From: CALMKX01 sp036274895
GTDB taxonomy: Bacteria > Acidobacteriota > Thermoanaerobaculia > Multivoradales > SZUA-115
DNA length: 64,000 nt
Reading direction: 5' to 3'
NCBI GenBank assembly: GCA_036274895.1
Contig: DASUEU010000064.1
Coordinates: 36,335-100,334, forward strand
In this document: positions 61,610 through 64,000 of the stretch, one piece after another
Layout of the letters: every line of letters begins with the position of its first letter
Position numbering within the stretch: the first letter of the stretch is position 1
Program-made: the position numbers and the translations under genes
The notes under the pieces: generated by a model
Databases searched by the model: none
Seen by the model: the letters and a program-made list of their open reading frames with translations, nothing else
What the model was told of the DNA's origin: nothing

Positions 61610-63289
61610 ATGTGCTCCATCCTCGGCATCTTCGAGATCTCCGGCGACGCCGCGGGCCTGCGCGGCCTCGCTCTCGAGCTGTCCAAACGGATGCGCCACC
61701 GCGGCCCGGACTGGAGCGGCATCTGGACCGGCGAGCGGGCCATCCTCGCCCACGAGCGGCTGGCCATCGTGGACGTCGAGCACGGCGCCCAGCCTCTCTT
61801 CTCGCCGGACGGCCGGCAGGTGCTGGCGGTCAACGGCGAGATCTACAACCACCGCCAGCTGCGCAGCGGGCTTTCCCGCCCCTACGACTTTTCCACCCTG
61901 TCGGACTGCGAGGTGATCCTCGCCCTCTACCGCGAGAAGGGCGTGGACTTCCTAAACGACCTGTCGGGGATCTTCGCCTTCGCCCTCTACGACGCCGAGG
62001 AGGACCGCTACCTCATCGCCCGGGATCCGATCGGCGTCATGCCCCTCTACGTCGGCCGTGACGAGCAGGGCAACTTCCTGGTCGCCTCGGAGATGAAGGC
62101 CCTGGTCGACCGTTGCCGCACCCTCGAGGACTTCCCTCCCGGGCATTACCTCGACTCGAAGGTAGGCCAGCCGGTGCGGTACTACCACCCCGGGTGGCGG
62201 GACTACCAAGCCGTAGCGGGGGTGCCCGTGGACCGCGGCAAGCTGCGCCAGGCGCTCGAAGAGGCGGTCTACCGCCAGCTGATGACCGACGTGCCCTACG
62301 GCGTGCTGCTCTCGGGGGGCCTCGACTCCTCGCTGACCACGGCGCTGGCCCAGCGCTTCTCCCGCCGGCGCGTCGAGGACGGCTCCACCACCGAAGCCTG
62401 GTGGCCGCGCCTGCACTCCTTCGCCATTGGCCTCGCCGGCTCCCCGGACCTCGGCTTCGCGAGGACGGCGGCTTCCGCCATCGGCACGGTGCACCACGAG
62501 TTCCACTTCACGGTGCAGGAGGGGCTCGACGCCCTCTCGGACGTGGTTCACCACCTCGAAACCTACGACGTCACCACCATCCGCGCCGCCACCCCGATGT
62601 ACCTGATGGCCCGGCGCATCCGGGCCATGGGCATCAAGATGGTGCTCTCCGGAGAGGGGTCGGACGAGATCTTCGGCGGCTACCTCTACTTCCACAAGGC
62701 GCCGAACGCCCGCGAGCTGCACGAAGAGACGGTGCGTAAGCTCGACCTGCTCTACAAGTACGACTGCCTGCGCGCCAACAAGGCCATGGCCGCCTGGGGC
62801 ATCGAGGCCCGCGTGCCCTTCCTCGACCGCCAGTTCCTCGACGTGGCGATGGCCTTCGACCCGGAGGAGAAGATGGTCGGCCCCGGGCGGATGGAGAAGC
62901 AGGTGCTGCGCGAGTCCTTCGCCGGGGTACTGCCGGAGGCGATCCTCTGGCGCCAGAAGGAGCAGTTCTCGGACGGCGTCGGCTACGGCTGGATCGACAG
63001 CCTCAAGGCCCATGCCGAGTCGCAGGTGGCGGACGGCGAGCTATCCCGCGCCCGCTACCGCTTCGAGCACAACACGCCGCCGACCAAGGAGGCCTACCTC
63101 TACCGCTCGATCTTCGACCGCCTCTTCCCCGGCGAGGCCGCCGCCCGTCTGGTACCCGGCGGCCCCTCGATCGCCTGCTCCACGCCCACGGCGATCCGCT
63201 GGGACGCCGCCTGGGCGGCTCAGGCGGATCCTTCGGGGCGGGCGGTGGTGGGGGTACACGGCGCGGGGCGGGCGTTCGCCGGGGGGTGA
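61610..63289 (+). CDS. asnB: Asparagine synthetase B, glutamine-hydrolysing
   Basis: A 559-residue AsnB. After the initiator Met is Cys2 (MCSILGIFE), the glutaminase nucleophile; RMRHRGPDWSG, HERLAIVDVEHGAQPL and NGEIYNH complete that domain. The synthetase domain has VLLSGGLDSSLTTALA, VLSGEGSDEIFGGYLYF and RVPFLDRQFLDVAM. Length agrees with E. coli AsnB (554). The last codons (GRAFAGG, stop at 63287-63289) lie in a hairpin repeat that evidently replaced the original 3' end. Confidence 0.96.
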   Translation: MCSILGIFEISGDAAGLRGLALELSKRMRHRGPDWSGIWTGERAILAHERLAIVDVEHGAQPLFSPDGRQVLAVNGEIYNHRQLRSGLSRPYDFSTLSDCEVILALYREKGVDFLNDLSGIFAFALYDAEEDRYLIARDPIGVMPLYVGRDEQGNFLVASEMKALVDRCRTLEDFPPGHYLDSKVGQPVRYYHPGWRDYQAVAGVPVDRGKLRQALEEAVYRQLMTDVPYGVLLSGGLDSSLTTALAQRFSRRRVEDGSTTEAWWPRLHSFAIGLAGSPDLGFARTAASAIGTVHHEFHFTVQEGLDALSDVVHHLETYDVTTIRAATPMYLMARRIRAMGIKMVLSGEGSDEIFGGYLYFHKAPNARELHEETVRKLDLLYKYDCLRANKAMAAWGIEARVPFLDRQFLDVAMAFDPEEKMVGPGRMEKQVLRESFAGVLPEAILWRQKEQFSDGVGYGWIDSLKAHAESQVADGELSRARYRFEHNTPPTKEAYLYRSIFDRLFPGEAAARLVPGGPSIACSTPTAIRWDAAWAAQADPSGRAVVGVHGAGRAFAGG

Positions 63290-63327
63290 ACCCCCCGGCT
63301 ACCGTCGACGCGTCGCTGCGCGACGCG
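63278..63327. repeat. Composite double-hairpin repeat, copy 2 (inverted)
   Basis: GCCGGGGGG/CCCCCCGGC (63278-63299, TGAA loop) followed by TACCGTCGA and CGCGTCGC/GCGACGCG (63309-63327). It is the reverse complement of the unit at 21004-21052. The asnB stop TGA lies in the loop of the first hairpin. A third, single-hairpin relative is at 63488-63509. Confidence 0.75.
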
Positions 63328-63339
63328 CCCCCACCCCCA

Positions 63340-63383
63340 GAGATCCCTCGCCTACGGGCCTTCGGCCCTGCGCTCGGGATGAC
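63340..63383 (-). repeat. Dispersed GAGATCCC...GGGATGAC element
   Basis: Same family as 19533-19578: conserved ends GAGATCCCTC and CTCGGGATGAC around a central GGGCC-TTC-GGCCC palindrome. It faces the copy at 63413-63458 in inverted orientation, 30 nt apart. Confidence 0.7.
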
Positions 63384-63412
63384 ATCGGATCATCTCCCCA
63401 GCGCGTCTCAAT

Positions 63413-63458
63413 GTCATCCCGACCGGAGCCTGCGAAGCAGGCGCAGCGGAGGGATCTC
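63413..63458 (+). repeat. Dispersed GTCATCCC...GGGATCTC element
   Basis: Inverted copy relative to 63340-63383, with internal GCCTGC-GAA-GCAGGC hairpin. Its closest match in the window is the element at 19533-19578. Confidence 0.7.
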
Positions 63459-63487
63459 CCCCGTGGCGCAGCCACGGTGCGAACCTA

Positions 63488-63509
63488 GCCGGGGGATTCA
63501 TCCCCCGGC
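63488..63509. repeat. Single hairpin of the GCCGGGG family
   Basis: GCCGGGGGA/TCCCCCGGC, 9-bp stem with TTCA loop, related to one half of the composite repeat at 63278. It lies 26 nt before the next gene. Confidence 0.6.
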
Positions 63510-63535
63510 CCCTCCCGCTATACTCGCCGCCGGAG

Positions 63536-64000
63536 ATGACCTTCCGCCTGCCTCTCGAGACCTTCTTCGCCTCCCTCCCGGAGCCGTTTGCCGGCCGCTG
63601 GGACGAGGCGGCGCCGTGGTCCTTGCTCGACGCGCCCTTGGACGAGCTGCTCGCCGGGCTGCCGTCCTGCCACATCGAAGCCGCGGTGACCCCTGAAGTC
63701 CACCTGCTGGGGGACCGGATCGTAATCGGCGCGGGGACGCGCATCTTCCCCGGCGCCGTGATCGAGGGGCCGATCTGGATCGGCCAGGGGGTCGAGATCC
63801 GCCCCGGGGCCTATCTGCGGGGCGGTGTCTGGCTGGGGGACGGCGCCGTGGTGGGGGCCAACACCGAGGTCAAGCGGGCGATCTTCCTGCCCGGGGCCAA
63901 GGCGCCCCATCTCTCCTACGTGGGCGACTCGATCCTCGGCGCCAAGGTCAACTTGGGCGCCGGCACCGTGCTCTCGAACTTCCGCCACGACGGCGCCGAG
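63536..64000 (+). CDS. Left-handed beta-helix (hexapeptide) sugar nucleotidyltransferase-like protein, N-terminal part
   Basis: The frame opens at an ATG (63536), preceded by GGAG (63532-63535, close spacing), and is still open at the window end; 155 residues are visible. Hexapeptide repeats start near residue 63 (IVIGAGTRIFPGAVIEGP, IWIGQGVEIRPGAYLRG, VWLGDGAVVGANTEVK) and continue with LSYVGDSILGAKVNLGAGT, a signature of GlmU-type acetyltransferase and related beta-helix domains. The N-terminal 60 residues are not a nucleotidyltransferase domain, so this is the short stand-alone type. A coenzyme A- or sugar-binding role is inferred only. Confidence 0.85.
   Translation, partial: MTFRLPLETFFASLPEPFAGRWDEAAPWSLLDAPLDELLAGLPSCHIEAAVTPEVHLLGDRIVIGAGTRIFPGAVIEGPIWIGQGVEIRPGAYLRGGVWLGDGAVVGANTEVKRAIFLPGAKAPHLSYVGDSILGAKVNLGAGTVLSNFRHDGAE

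Noticed and set aside
61610..63289. Second lasso cyclase
   Set aside because: It has Cys2 and a complete glutaminase domain and no precursor gene nearby, so it is ordinary AsnB.

Overview
The window is a high-GC bacterial chromosome segment of 64 kb, densely coded on both strands. GTG and TTG starts are frequent and many neighbouring genes share 1-8 nt start/stop overlaps. The gene mix suggests a heterotrophic member of the Acidobacteriota, perhaps the Thermoanaerobaculia/Holophagae side. It includes large secreted proteins with FN3, GEVED, choice-of-anchor B and gingipain domains, a FHA enhancer-binding protein next to a Ser/Thr kinase, a multiheme cytochrome with TPRs, and molybdenum hydroxylase genes. 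This placement is inference; no rRNA or ribosomal marker is present. I saw no tRNA, rRNA or CRISPR array.

Layout. 1-7.4 kb: the end of an oligopeptidase B gene, an arsenic cluster (arsR, ArsP-type permease, small CxxC thioredoxin, arsC), an AAA ATPase with a DUF4276/TOPRIM-like partner (defence-like pair), and an ABC-2 exporter (ATPase and one permease). 7.1-15.1 kb: RHH protein, M20 peptidase, TonB, secreted lysyl-endopeptidase-like protease, ogt-alkA alkylation repair pair, VapBC-like toxin-antitoxin. 15.1-19.7 kb: an anomalous, lower-GC island with a decayed conjugation-type ATPase, a TPR/SleB-like/PPC secreted protein flanked by hairpins, and a second decayed gene. 19.7-29.2 kb: a class V aminotransferase, then a minus-strand molybdenum hydroxylase operon coxG-S-L-M-D-E-xdhC-mocA. 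29.3-40.7 kb: a second ABC-2 permease, a TPR protein, a divergent SDR/ALDH pair, a GT39-like membrane protein, a seven-heme cytochrome, tag and an amino acid permease.

40.7-52.7 kb holds the most interesting locus. A minus-strand operon encodes a lasso-peptide cyclase, a 61-residue lasso precursor (predicted core GPSPGVGESGNPALFRV, Gly1-Glu8 ring), a 1,393-residue C25 gingipain-like surface protease and an HPr-kinase-like protein. The usual RRE (B1) and leader peptidase (B2) genes are absent. A Ser/Thr kinase and a FHA/AAA+ regulator are transcribed divergently from it.

52.7-64 kb: a secreted glycoside hydrolase, a choice-of-anchor B protein, two small unknown genes, a PQQ-propeller membrane protein carrying a palindromic repeat array, an AlkZ-like winged-helix protein, asnB (its stop codon lies in a dispersed hairpin repeat), and the start of a left-handed beta-helix protein running off the window.
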